Shown: positions 26,446 to 34,221 of the stretch, one piece after another
How the letters are laid out: each line of letters begins with the position of its first letter
Numbering within the stretch: the first letter of the stretch is position 1
Assembly: GCA_963732655.1 (NCBI GenBank)
Contig: CAVTAI010000017.1
Location: 186,001 to 250,000 of the forward strand
Origin: CAVTWS01 sp963732655
GTDB taxonomy: Bacteria > Actinomycetota > Acidimicrobiia > Acidimicrobiales > SHLQ01
DNA length: 64,000 bases
Direction of reading: 5' to 3'
The notes under the pieces: model-generated
What the model was told of the DNA's origin: nothing
The model's input: the letters and a program-made list of their open reading frames with translations, nothing else
Databases searched by the model: none
Made by a program: the position numbers and the translations under genes

Positions 26446-26889
26446 ATGATGTTTCGACGAGATGAGGCGATCGATCGGTTGCGGATGGTGCCGCTGTTCG
26501 CGACGTGCACGCCGAAGGAGCTCGCGAGGATCGATTCGTTGAGCGCCCGGGTGACGGTGAAGTCCGGCATGATGGTTGCGAAGCAGGGCGCGAGGGGCCG
26601 TGAGTTCATCGTGATCGTCTCCGGGACCGCGACCGTGGAGCGCGACGGTGTCGTAGTGGCGCACCTCGGCTGTGGCGACTACTTCGGCGAGATCGCTCTC
26701 TTCGCGTCGGGCCCGCGGACCGCAACCGTGACCGCACAGACCGATCTTGTCGTCGGCGCGTTCAGCCGCGACGAGTTCCGCCGACTGCTCGACGCATCGC
26801 CCGGCCTCGCCGCCACGATCCACGAAGAAGCAACCCGCCGGCAGCTGGTCACCTACTCGGTCATGGCCGGCGATCCGACGAGTGTCTGA
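26446..26889 (+). CDS. Stand-alone cyclic-nucleotide-binding domain protein
   Basis: A 147-residue protein that is only a cNMP-binding domain: LFATCTPKELARIDSL, GREFIVIVSGTATVERDG, and the phosphate-binding cassette GDYFGEIALFASGPRTATV. No HTH or catalytic domain follows, so it is not a transcription factor by itself. It is divergent from the broken crp gene with about 158 bp between. It could act as a regulatory subunit or a sensor; no partner is evident. Confidence 0.85.
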   Translation: MMFRRDEAIDRLRMVPLFATCTPKELARIDSLSARVTVKSGMMVAKQGARGREFIVIVSGTATVERDGVVVAHLGCGDYFGEIALFASGPRTATVTAQTDLVVGAFSRDEFRRLLDASPGLAATIHEEATRRQLVTYSVMAGDPTSV

Positions 26890-26986
26890 ACTGCCTGGGC
26901 GGCGCGCGGCCTATGTCGCTCGCTTCGGGCCGTTGTGCCCTACCGGCTGACGCGCCCACGCCGGCAGGCTCGAAGCGGAGGTGGAC

Positions 26987-27874
26987 GTGCTCGAGTTCGA
27001 CGCCGCGGTCAAACGGTTCGGTCCCTTGGCCGCGCTCGACGGGTGCACCTTCGCCGCCCAGCCGGGGCGGCTCACCGGATTCCTGGGGCCCAATGGTGCC
27101 GGCAAGACCACGGCCATGCGTTCGGTGTTCGGGCTCATCGCGCTGGACGCGGGCAAGGTGCGTTGGCGGGCTTCGCCCATTGCAGCCGTGGACCGGCAGC
27201 GGTTCGGCTACATGCCCGAGGAACGAGGCCTGTACCCACGCATGCGCGTCCGGGATCAACTCGTGTACCTCGGCCGGCTGTGCGGGCGCTCGAGCAAGGA
27301 CGTCGGCGGCAGCGTCGACGCGTGGCTCGAGCGGCTTGGCCTCGCTGACCGGGCCAGAGACCGCCTCGACACCCTGTCGCACGGCAACCAGCAGCGGGTG
27401 CAGCTGATCGCCGCGCTCGTCAATGAGCCCGACCTGCTCGTGCTCGACGAGCCCTTCTCCGGCCTGGACCCCATCGCCATCGCCGCCATGGCCGAGCTGC
27501 TCGCCGAACTCGCGGCAGCAGGCGCGACGGTGCTCTTCTCGAGTCACCAGCTCGACCTGGTCGAGGACCTGTGCGAGGACGTCGTCATCATCGACAACGG
27601 CCGCGTCGTGCTGGCTGGCGAGCTGGCGAGTCTCCGCGCCGCGGTGCCGCAGCGGTTCGTGGACATCCGCTACTGCGGGCCGGCCCCGGACTGGTCGAAG
27701 TTGGCGGCCGTGGAGGTCGCCGAGGCTGCGGTGGGCCGGGTCCGGCTGCGGGTCGGTCGCGATACCGACCTGGCCACGGTGCTGGCTGCCGCTCCAGATC
27801 CGCGTGACGTCATCTCGTTCGCCTACCAGCCCCCGACGCTGTCGGAGCTGTTCCGCCAAGTGGTGGCGGCATGA
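26987..27874 (+). CDS. ABC exporter ATP-binding protein (NatA-like)
   Basis: A 295-residue ATPase: Walker A GPNGAGKTT, Q-loop near FGYMPEERGL, signature LSHGNQQRVQLIAAL, Walker B LLVLDEPFSGLDP, and H-loop SSHQ. The GTG at 26987 is chosen because GGAGG at 26977-26981 is well spaced from it and overlaps the earlier GTG at 26981. The C-terminal DUF4162-like part (~residues 215-295) is typical of NatA/drug exporters. The permease gene overlaps its end by ATGA. Substrate unknown (Na+ or a drug-like compound are family options). Confidence 0.9.
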   Translation: MLEFDAAVKRFGPLAALDGCTFAAQPGRLTGFLGPNGAGKTTAMRSVFGLIALDAGKVRWRASPIAAVDRQRFGYMPEERGLYPRMRVRDQLVYLGRLCGRSSKDVGGSVDAWLERLGLADRARDRLDTLSHGNQQRVQLIAALVNEPDLLVLDEPFSGLDPIAIAAMAELLAELAAAGATVLFSSHQLDLVEDLCEDVVIIDNGRVVLAGELASLRAAVPQRFVDIRYCGPAPDWSKLAAVEVAEAAVGRVRLRVGRDTDLATVLAAAPDPRDVISFAYQPPTLSELFRQVVAA

Positions 27875-29070
27875 ACCCAGTGCGGCAGGGCTGGCTCGTT
27901 GCCGTCCGAGAGATGTCTGAGCGCGGCCGCTCACCGGCCTTCTGGGCATCGCTGGCGGTCATGGTCCTCGTCGTCCTGGGCGTGATCATCGTGCCCGCCA
28001 TGCTCGAGAGCGGAGGAGGCACCAAGGACGTCGGCCTGGCCGGCGCGATCCCGGACGAGTTGCCAGACGCCATCGGCGACCAGGGCGTTGCCGGCGGCAT
28101 CACGGTGCGCGTGCACCTCTACGACGCCGTGACCGAGGGCGAGGATGCCGTCCGTCAAGGAGAGGTCGACGTGCTCGTGGTCGAGGGACGGCGGTTGGAG
28201 TGGCGGCGCCAGGCCGACGAGAAGCTGAGAGCCGTCGTCACCGGGGCCATCCAGATCGTCGCGGTGACCGAACGTGCTGCGGCCGCCGGCATCAGCCCCG
28301 ATGGTCTGCGCGCGCTGGTCGCGCCCGTCCCGGTCGACGACGTCGAGCTCGGTTCGGTGGCCGGGCGGAGTCCCGACGACGAGACGGCGGCCCTGATCAT
28401 GACGGTCCTGCTGTTCATCGCCATCACCACGTACGGGAACCTGGTGCTGTCCGGCGTGGTCGAGGAGAAGGCGAGCCGGGTCGTCGAGGTCCTGTTGACC
28501 CGCATCCCCGCCCGCAACCTGCTCGCCGGCAAGGTCGCCGGCATCGGACTTCTCGGGCTCGCCCAGTTCTGCGTGACCGCGCTCGTCGCGCTCGTTGCCT
28601 TGACGATGGTCGACTCCGTCGACGTCCCCGCCGCCCGCGGCGCCGTGCTCGCCTGGGTTGTCGTGTGGTTCGTGCTCGGCTACATCCTCTACGCGGTGGT
28701 GTACGGCGCGCTCGGCTCACTCGCGTCGCGGACCGAGGACGCGCAGAGCGTCGCGGGGCCAGTCATCGCCGTGCTCATCGCGGGCTACTTTGCCTCGTTC
28801 GTGGCCGTCGGGCGGCCCGAAAGCGGCGTAGCCCGGCTGACATCGTTCTTCCCGGCGACCGCGCCGCTGGCCATGCCCAACCGCATCGCGATGGGCGCAG
28901 TCGCGTGGTGGGAGCCCGTGCTCGCGGTCGTCCTCACGCTCGTCGCCATCGCCGGCCTGGTTCAGTTCGGCGGGCGCGTGTACGCCGGCGGCATCCTCCA
29001 CACCGGCACGACACTCCGGTTGCGCGACGCCTGGCGAGGCACGACGGCACCGCCGCCCACCGCTCGATGA
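27871..29070 (+). CDS. ABC-2 type permease (NatB-like)
   Basis: A 399-residue membrane subunit. One N-terminal helix (FWASLAVMVLVVLGVIIVPAM) is followed by a ~130-residue extracytoplasmic region, then five or six helices starting AALIMTVLLFIAITTYGNLV with the conserved VEEKASRVVEVLLTRI segment. This is the ABC-2/NatB topology. Coupled by ATGA to the ATPase gene, with which it forms a two-gene exporter. Confidence 0.88.
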   Translation: MNPVRQGWLVAVREMSERGRSPAFWASLAVMVLVVLGVIIVPAMLESGGGTKDVGLAGAIPDELPDAIGDQGVAGGITVRVHLYDAVTEGEDAVRQGEVDVLVVEGRRLEWRRQADEKLRAVVTGAIQIVAVTERAAAAGISPDGLRALVAPVPVDDVELGSVAGRSPDDETAALIMTVLLFIAITTYGNLVLSGVVEEKASRVVEVLLTRIPARNLLAGKVAGIGLLGLAQFCVTALVALVALTMVDSVDVPAARGAVLAWVVVWFVLGYILYAVVYGALGSLASRTEDAQSVAGPVIAVLIAGYFASFVAVGRPESGVARLTSFFPATAPLAMPNRIAMGAVAWWEPVLAVVLTLVAIAGLVQFGGRVYAGGILHTGTTLRLRDAWRGTTAPPPTAR

Positions 29071-29185
29071 CCGCGCAGGCGGACCCGAACGCGCGCGTCG
29101 TGCGAGATACCCTCGCGATTGCCTCCTTGGCCATACCCGAGGCAGCCGCCGCCCATGGCGCCGTCGGCAAGTTCGTGCTCGTCGG

Positions 29186-29496
29186 TTTGCCTGGGCGATC
29201 CACCACTTCGACGGCTGGAACGTTCCGATCAATCGCCGAGGCAACCTCGCCAAGGAGCACTACCTGATCGCGACTACCCCCAGGTCCGCGACTGGTTCCT
29301 TGACTTCGAGGCCCCCTCAGTCGTGATCACCGTGACCACGGCAGCAGCCCTCGCCCTCGTCGAGCATCGGTTCCGTACCGGTGACCGGGTCGATGTCATG
29401 TTGCAGAACCACGAACCCGAGCGAACGGTGGTCGAGATCGAGATCGCCGGCGAGGCCAACATCTGCACCGGTATCCACCGGGTGATCAAATGCTGT
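29186..29496 (+). pseudogene. Gene remnant of unknown family
   Basis: Two in-register protein-like segments lie end to end in different frames. FAWAIHHFDGWNVPINRRG continues to EHYLI in one frame (from about 29186). RDYPQVRDWFLDFEAPSVV continues through VEIEIAGEANICTGIHRVIK in another (to about 29496). Removing the frame change by restoring one base would join them. No start codon or ribosome site is seen. I do not recognise the family; the VEIE...IK pattern could be nuclease-like but that is a guess. It sits between an ABC permease and tRNA-Arg. Confidence 0.4.
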
Positions 29497-29535
29497 CGAG
29501 GCACCTCGCGGTCCCGTGACCGCGGAAACACTCTG

Positions 29536-29609
29536 CGCGCTCGGAGGGACTCGAACCCCCAACCTTCTGATCCGTAGTCAGATGCTCTATCCAATTGAGC
29601 TACGAGCGC
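29536..29609 (-). tRNA. tRNA-Arg (anticodon ACG)
   Basis: Full cloverleaf on the minus strand: acceptor GCGCTCG paired with CGAGCGC, D-arm GCTC...GAGC, anticodon stem TCTGA/TCAGA around loop CTACGGA, and T-arm GGGGG TTCGAGT CCCTC (mostly paired). CCA is not encoded. Reads CGU/CGC/CGA after A34 modification. Confidence 0.93.
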
Positions 29610-29659
29610 CGGCTTGGCATTGTACGGCGTCCGGCATTGACCGGGAACCGAGTTGTCCG

Positions 29660-29749
29660 CGGAGAGGGCGGGATTCGAACCCGCGGGGGACTTGTGGACC
29701 CCACTCACTTAGCAGGCGAGCGCCTTCGACCTGACTCGGCCACCTCTCC
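29660..29749 (-). tRNA. tRNA-Ser (anticodon GCT)
   Basis: Class II tRNA of ~90 nt on the minus strand: acceptor GGAGAGG/CCTCTCC, anticodon loop CTGCTAA, a long variable arm (TGGGGTCCACAAGTCCCC region) and T-arm GCGGG TTCGAAT CCCGC. It reads AGC/AGU. Confidence 0.93.
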
Positions 29750-29902
29750 TCACCGCGCCCGAAGACCCGGTGCAACGATGGTAGCGGCTCCTTCTCCCCG
29801 CCCACACCGCCCGCCCGCGGCAACGGCCGCCACTCCCCGCCCAGCCGCCTCGGGGATGTCAGCCACCGTCGGGCACGGCGAACCCGCAGGCACCGCCGCA
29901 AC

Positions 29903-29962
29903 GCGTCCGCTTCTCTTGGCCTCGTACAGAGCGAGGTCGGCTCGGCGGTGGAGCTGGATATG
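29903..29962 (-). pseudogene. Remnant of a GGDEF (diguanylate cyclase) C-terminus
   Basis: Reading HIQLHRRADLALYEAKRSGR on the minus strand matches the end of GGDEF domains, where ADxALYxAKxxGR is nearly invariant. The flanking ~300 bp (29750-30062) do not hold the GGDEF motif or an intact frame. It appears to be a decayed gene end between tRNA-Ser and nth. The short length of the match limits confidence. Confidence 0.45.
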
Positions 29963-30062
29963 GGTCATCGCCGTACACATTGTCCGTCGCTCGAACCACG
30001 GCGACTGCCAGACCCTGAACGCAGACCGCCACTCGCACAGGAGCGGGGCCCCAACCGTGAGC

Positions 30063-30716
30063 TCACGACGAGCGACGAGGGGGCGACGCCCGACGACGAG
30101 CCGGCGACGCCCAGGCACAGATCGGGCACACGGTCGGATCATGGCGCAGCGCCGGGCAGTGCTCGCGGCCGAAGAAGATCACCTGCAGGTGCCGACGAAT
30201 CCAGGTGTCCTCCGGAAACACCTTCTTGAGGTCCCGTTCGGTGCGTTCCACCGTCGTGCCGTCCGACAGGTTCCACCGGGCGGCCAGGCGATGAATGTGG
30301 GTGTCGACGGCGAAGGCGGGCACACCGAACGCCTGCGCCATCACGACACTCGCCGTCTTGTGGCCGACGCCGGCCAACGACTCGAGGAAGCCCCAGTCGG
30401 GCACGATCTCGCCACCAGCATCGAGGATCTGGTTCGCCGCGGTCCACAGGTTCTTCGCCTTCGTCGGAGCAAGTCCAACCTGGCGGATCAACTCCAGAAT
30501 TTGCTCCGGCCCGAGCGCCACCATCTTCTCGGGAGTATCCGCCACCGCGAACAACGCCGGCGTCACCTGATTGACCTTGACGTCGGTCGTCTGCGCCGAC
30601 AGGGCGACGGCTACCAGCAGCGTGTACGGATCGTGGTGGTCGAGCGGGATCGGAGGATCCGGGTACATCTCGTCGAGGATCTCGCCGACCCGATCAGCCT
30701 TGTCCTGCTTGCGCAC
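30063..30716 (-). CDS. nth: Endonuclease III (DNA glycosylase/AP lyase)
   Basis: A 217-residue base-excision-repair enzyme for oxidised pyrimidines. The helix-hairpin-helix reads LESLAGVGHKTASVVMAQAFG with the catalytic Lys, and the catalytic Asp is in AFAVDTHIHR. Its iron-sulfur region reads HCPALRHDPTVCPICAWASP: three Cys (C-x9-C-x2-C) and no fourth, whereas the classic loop is C-x6-C-x2-C-x5-C. The GTG encoding VRKQDKADRV is taken as start, in a frame also open far upstream. tRNA-Ser lies 28 bp upstream. Confidence 0.88.
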   Translation of the reverse strand: MRKQDKADRVGEILDEMYPDPPIPLDHHDPYTLLVAVALSAQTTDVKVNQVTPALFAVADTPEKMVALGPEQILELIRQVGLAPTKAKNLWTAANQILDAGGEIVPDWGFLESLAGVGHKTASVVMAQAFGVPAFAVDTHIHRLAARWNLSDGTTVERTERDLKKVFPEDTWIRRHLQVIFFGREHCPALRHDPTVCPICAWASPARRRASPPRRSS

Positions 30717-30744
30717 GTGGCTACCGTACCGGTGGCTGGCCAGA

Positions 30745-30832
30745 TGGCGGAGGGAGGGGGATTCGAACCCCCGGGACCCGGAGGCCCAACGGTTTTCAAG
30801 ACCGTCGCATTCGTCCGCTCTGCCATCCCTCC
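30745..30832 (-). tRNA. tRNA-Ser (anticodon TGA)
   Basis: Class II tRNA on the minus strand with encoded CCA: acceptor GGAGGGA/TCCCTCC, anticodon arm ACGGT CTTGAAA ACCGT, a long variable arm, and T-arm GGGGG TTCGAAT CCCCC. It reads UCA and related Ser codons. The anticodon is TGA, not TCA, so it is not tRNA-Sec. Confidence 0.93.
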
Positions 30833-30933
30833 CGGCGCCACCGAGGGTAACGCACACCCTCGGCAGTTCCCCGCCGCACTGCAACAGCACGCAGGAAGCT
30901 GCCGTGTACCTTTTCCACGACGCAGGAGGACAG

Positions 30934-32151
30934 ATGAGCGGATCGTGGGAACCAGACCCCGGTGGACGGCACCAGCTTCGCTGGTGGGACGGCACGCGCT
31001 GGACCGACCACGTCAGTGACCAGGGGCAGACGACGACCGACCCCCTCACCGGCCCGGTCGAGGCCGTCCCGGCCGGCCCTCCCCAAGCACCCACCCCACC
31101 TGCGGCGCCAACGGCCTCGAGCCCGCCCGCCACCCCGAGCGCCGGCGCCTCTGTCTTCGACTCCGAGGCCACGCAGCAGATCACCCTGCCACCATCGGGC
31201 CCGGCCGTCAGCGCCCCGCCGCCCACCGTGCCCCTCCCCACCGTTCCTCCCACACCGAACTGGCCCGGTACCCCGCCCCCCACCGTGGCCGGACCCGCCT
31301 CACCACCGCCAGGTTTCCCGCCCGGCCCTCCTTCTGGGCCGACCGGCCCGGCCGGCGGGGGTTCCGGTGGCCCTCGCAAAGGCATCGTCGCCGTTGTTGC
31401 GGTCGCGCTGGCCGCGGCGCTCGGGGCCGGGGCCTTCTTCCTCCTCGGTGGGGACGACGATGACAACACCGCGACCGAGGACTCGTCGGACGACGACACC
31501 AGCGACGAATCATCAGACGACACCACCGACGAGAACTCTGACGACGACACCAGCGACGACGGTTCCGACGAGTCCACCACGACCGCGGCACCCGAGACCA
31601 CCACCACTGCAGTCCCCGAGACCACGACGACGGCCCCGCCCGAAACGACGACCACGGCCAACGACACCATCGAGTCGGTAGGGGCGAACTCGGCGTCGTA
31701 CTTCGAGGTCACACTGCAGACCGCCCAGGCCTTCCGGTACCGGGTGCTCCCGGTCGAGGGCACGGAGTCCGACCTCGTCGTCACGATCGTGGGGCAACGC
31801 CAGGCCACTCTGGATGCGGCTGCGCTGAGCACCGCGTTCGTCGGTCAGGCACCGGACGCCATCGCCGCCACCCTGGAGACGAACACGACCATCGAGGTCC
31901 CGGGCATCACGGCCGACGAGATCGCCCTCTACCAGACCGACCGCACGTTCGGCGGCGAGGCCGACTGGTTCATCGCCCCGTACACCGGGACCTACTTCAT
32001 CAGCGTCCAGGAGTTCAGCCTCGCCGCGGCCGATTTCACCATCGAGTTCGAGTCGGGTGAGATCACCACGGTCGACATCTTCACGGTGAACGTCGACGAT
32101 CCCGCCGTATCCGGACCCTTCTACACCGACCCCGCCTACTACGGAAGCTGA
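30934..32151 (+). CDS. DUF2510 membrane-anchored protein with acidic Thr-rich stalk
   Basis: A 405-residue protein. The N-terminus is a DUF2510 motif (GSWEPDPGGRHQLRWWDGTRWTDH), followed by a ~100-residue Pro-rich segment and one membrane helix (GIVAVVAVALAAALGAGAFFLL). An extracytoplasmic Asp/Ser-rich then Thr/Pro-rich stalk leads to a ~140-residue C-terminal domain (SASYFEVTLQTAQAFRYRVL). ATG 30934 follows AGGAGG. DUF2510 is an actinobacterial N-terminal domain of unknown function; the exported domain resembles a beta-sandwich but is unassigned. Confidence 0.8.
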   Translation: MSGSWEPDPGGRHQLRWWDGTRWTDHVSDQGQTTTDPLTGPVEAVPAGPPQAPTPPAAPTASSPPATPSAGASVFDSEATQQITLPPSGPAVSAPPPTVPLPTVPPTPNWPGTPPPTVAGPASPPPGFPPGPPSGPTGPAGGGSGGPRKGIVAVVAVALAAALGAGAFFLLGGDDDDNTATEDSSDDDTSDESSDDTTDENSDDDTSDDGSDESTTTAAPETTTTAVPETTTTAPPETTTTANDTIESVGANSASYFEVTLQTAQAFRYRVLPVEGTESDLVVTIVGQRQATLDAAALSTAFVGQAPDAIAATLETNTTIEVPGITADEIALYQTDRTFGGEADWFIAPYTGTYFISVQEFSLAAADFTIEFESGEITTVDIFTVNVDDPAVSGPFYTDPAYYGS

Positions 32152-32196
32152 CACCCGGCCCGGGACCAGCCCCTGACGACCGGCACCGCCGGGCCA

Positions 32197-33648
32197 TCAA
32201 TCGAGCTGATCGTGCGGCAGGTTGGTGCGGGTCGCGCGCAGGTACGCATAGGGCGTCACGGCGAGGAAGTTGGACACCCGTGACGTGTACACGTCGGCAT
32301 GGCGCTCGATCTGGCGCGCCATGAGGCTCTTGTCGCTTCCCGCCCGGAGCAAGAGCCCCCACGTCGGGTTACCCAACTCGCTCGACACGCGGGCCAGCGG
32401 CGAGATCTCCTCGTCGAGGTCGGCCAGACGGCGGTTGACCTCACCGATGTCCGCGTCGAGGCGAGTGAGGTCGATCGGCCGGCCTCCGGGGTCGACCGTC
32501 GGCGCGTCGGCGTACGGGGTCCGTCGGCGCAGCCGCGCCAATCGGAGCTGGGCGAGCCGCTCCTCCAAACTCGTCTTCACCGCCATGCGCTCCGACAGCG
32601 TTCGACCCTGGGCCTCGAACGCCTCGACACTCCGAATCTCGTTCTCGAGCTCCCGCAGGATCAGCGCGGTTCGCCACCTCAGCATGGCTTTGGACACGTG
32701 CACGTCGCCGAAGAGGTGGTCACCCACATACAGCAGCTCGTCGCCGGTGAGCCCCAGGCTCGCCTCGACCAACTGGGCGTCGCCGCCGACATAGACCTGT
32801 CCGGGTTCGAGAAGACCTTGGTGAGGCTCGAGTAGCCCGCGCTCGTCGTCGACGAGGCGATAAACGGGACGCCGACCCGAGAAGAACGCGGGTTTGGCGG
32901 CGGCGACGATCACGATGTCGAACACGTCACGCCACGTCATCGGAGGGGTCAGTACCGGGTCGAAGGTGTGCCGCATCATCTGCTGGGTGTACCGCCACTC
33001 CGAGTTCGTGATGAGCAGCACCTTCTTGCCGGCCGCCCGCTGGTCGAGCAGGGTCGTCACCACATCGGGATCGGGTTCGACGAAGTCGTCGGGACGCAAC
33101 GCGATCTCGGCCTTGATCCGACCCGGCGCGTGCGACAGGTCGAGCGCTTGGTTGACCGCGTGATAGAGCTCGTCGTAGCCGAGTACACCGGGGAGCCGAC
33201 GATCCTCCAACGGTTGGATGAGCTGCGAGTACAACGACGCAACCGACAACGAGAACAAGGTGTTCATGAAGTCGTAGCGAGGTTCGGCCAGATCGACGTA
33301 GGTGGAGCCGTAGGCGTCGCGAAGCTCTTCGTAGGGCAACATGCGCGGGCCGTGCTGGGCCCGGATGACGTACCCGAAACGAGTCGCCTTGACGATGTTA
33401 CCCAGCTCCAGGTCGAACGTCAGGCCCTGGGACAAGGACTCGATGTCGAACGCCAGGTCGGCGACCGGCCAACCTTGGTCGGCCAACAGCAGCTTCGCGG
33501 CATCGAACGCCAGACGTTCCCACGCATCGGCCCGGTAGTGGACCAGCGTGTAGTCCATGTCGTAACCGATGGCCCGGATCGCCCTGAGGTTGAGTGTCCG
33601 GTTGCAGAACACGCCACGCTCGTGACGTGACGGTGCAGCGGGGTCCAT
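32197..33648 (-). CDS. HAD-superfamily 5'-nucleotidase (HAD-IG type)
   Basis: A 483-residue cytosolic purine 5'-nucleotidase-like protein. HAD motif I is IGYDMDYTLVHY, motif II is VLLITNSEWRY, and the late motif is LLYVGDHLFGDVHVSK. The long insertion and the C-terminal helical region (EIRSVEAFEAQGRTLSERMA) match the HAD-IG/NT5C2 group (IMP/GMP dephosphorylation in studied members). ATG 33648 gives MDPAAPSRHERGVFCNRTLNL as the N-terminus; the frame upstream lacks support. Confidence 0.85.
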   Translation of the reverse strand: MDPAAPSRHERGVFCNRTLNLRAIRAIGYDMDYTLVHYRADAWERLAFDAAKLLLADQGWPVADLAFDIESLSQGLTFDLELGNIVKATRFGYVIRAQHGPRMLPYEELRDAYGSTYVDLAEPRYDFMNTLFSLSVASLYSQLIQPLEDRRLPGVLGYDELYHAVNQALDLSHAPGRIKAEIALRPDDFVEPDPDVVTTLLDQRAAGKKVLLITNSEWRYTQQMMRHTFDPVLTPPMTWRDVFDIVIVAAAKPAFFSGRRPVYRLVDDERGLLEPHQGLLEPGQVYVGGDAQLVEASLGLTGDELLYVGDHLFGDVHVSKAMLRWRTALILRELENEIRSVEAFEAQGRTLSERMAVKTSLEERLAQLRLARLRRRTPYADAPTVDPGGRPIDLTRLDADIGEVNRRLADLDEEISPLARVSSELGNPTWGLLLRAGSDKSLMARQIERHADVYTSRVSNFLAVTPYAYLRATRTNLPHDQLD

Positions 33649-33722
33649 GGGTTGAACCTTACCGACCGACCACCACCAGCGATGCCGGTCGTTCCCGAGC
33701 ACGGCGCGTAGGGTGAACGACC

Positions 33723-34178
33723 GTGCGTTTCTTCGCGGTGGGAGTCGAGCCCGTCGGCGTCATCGCGCTCGGCGCCGCCCCGACCGGCATCGTCGCCGTC
33801 GGCCAACTTGCGACGGGCGTGGTCGCCGTCGGCCAAGGAGCGAGGGGTGTCATCGCCGTCGGGCAGCTCGCGATCGGGGGTCTGGCCTTCGGCCAGCTCG
33901 CCGTGGGCGCCCTCTGGGCGGGCGGGCAGCTGGCCATCGGCGCCACGGGCGGTTGGGCCATGCTCCCTCTCGGCCTCTTCGGGCGCTGGACCCCCTCGAA
34001 ACGCTGGCCGCGCCTCTCCGTCACCGGGGCCCGGTCGTGGGTCGCCGTCCGGTTCTTGATCTGGTGCGTCGTGTTGGCGCTCGTCACCTGGCTCGTCATG
34101 GTGCCGGTGATCGACGCGATCGTCCGCGAAGGCGGGATCTTCGTCGACGCGCCGCCCGAACCGCGGATCCTTCGATGA
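33723..34178 (+). CDS. Protein with a glycine/alanine VGQLA repeat and two membrane helices
   Basis: A 151-residue protein. Residues 1-75 are ten-residue-like repeats (GVIALGAAP, TGIVAVGQLA, TGVVAVGQGA, RGVIAVGQLA, IGGLAFGQLA, VGALWAGGQLA). The pattern alternates hydrophobic residues with G and Q. The second half has one clear helix (FLIWCVVLALVTWLVMVPVI). The start is GTG 33723. I know no function; similar repeat proteins exist in actinobacteria as hypothetical membrane proteins. It is divergent from the nucleotidase gene and precedes glgA. Confidence 0.65.
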   Translation: MRFFAVGVEPVGVIALGAAPTGIVAVGQLATGVVAVGQGARGVIAVGQLAIGGLAFGQLAVGALWAGGQLAIGATGGWAMLPLGLFGRWTPSKRWPRLSVTGARSWVAVRFLIWCVVLALVTWLVMVPVIDAIVREGGIFVDAPPEPRILR

Positions 34179-34221
34179 GGGCTCGGCGCAGTCACCTGTG
34201 CGCACACGTACCCTGACCGGC

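Noticed and set aside
30745..30832. Possible tRNA-Sec (selC)
   Set aside because: The anticodon is TGA, which reads Ser UCA; tRNA-Sec has TCA. No other candidate is in the window.
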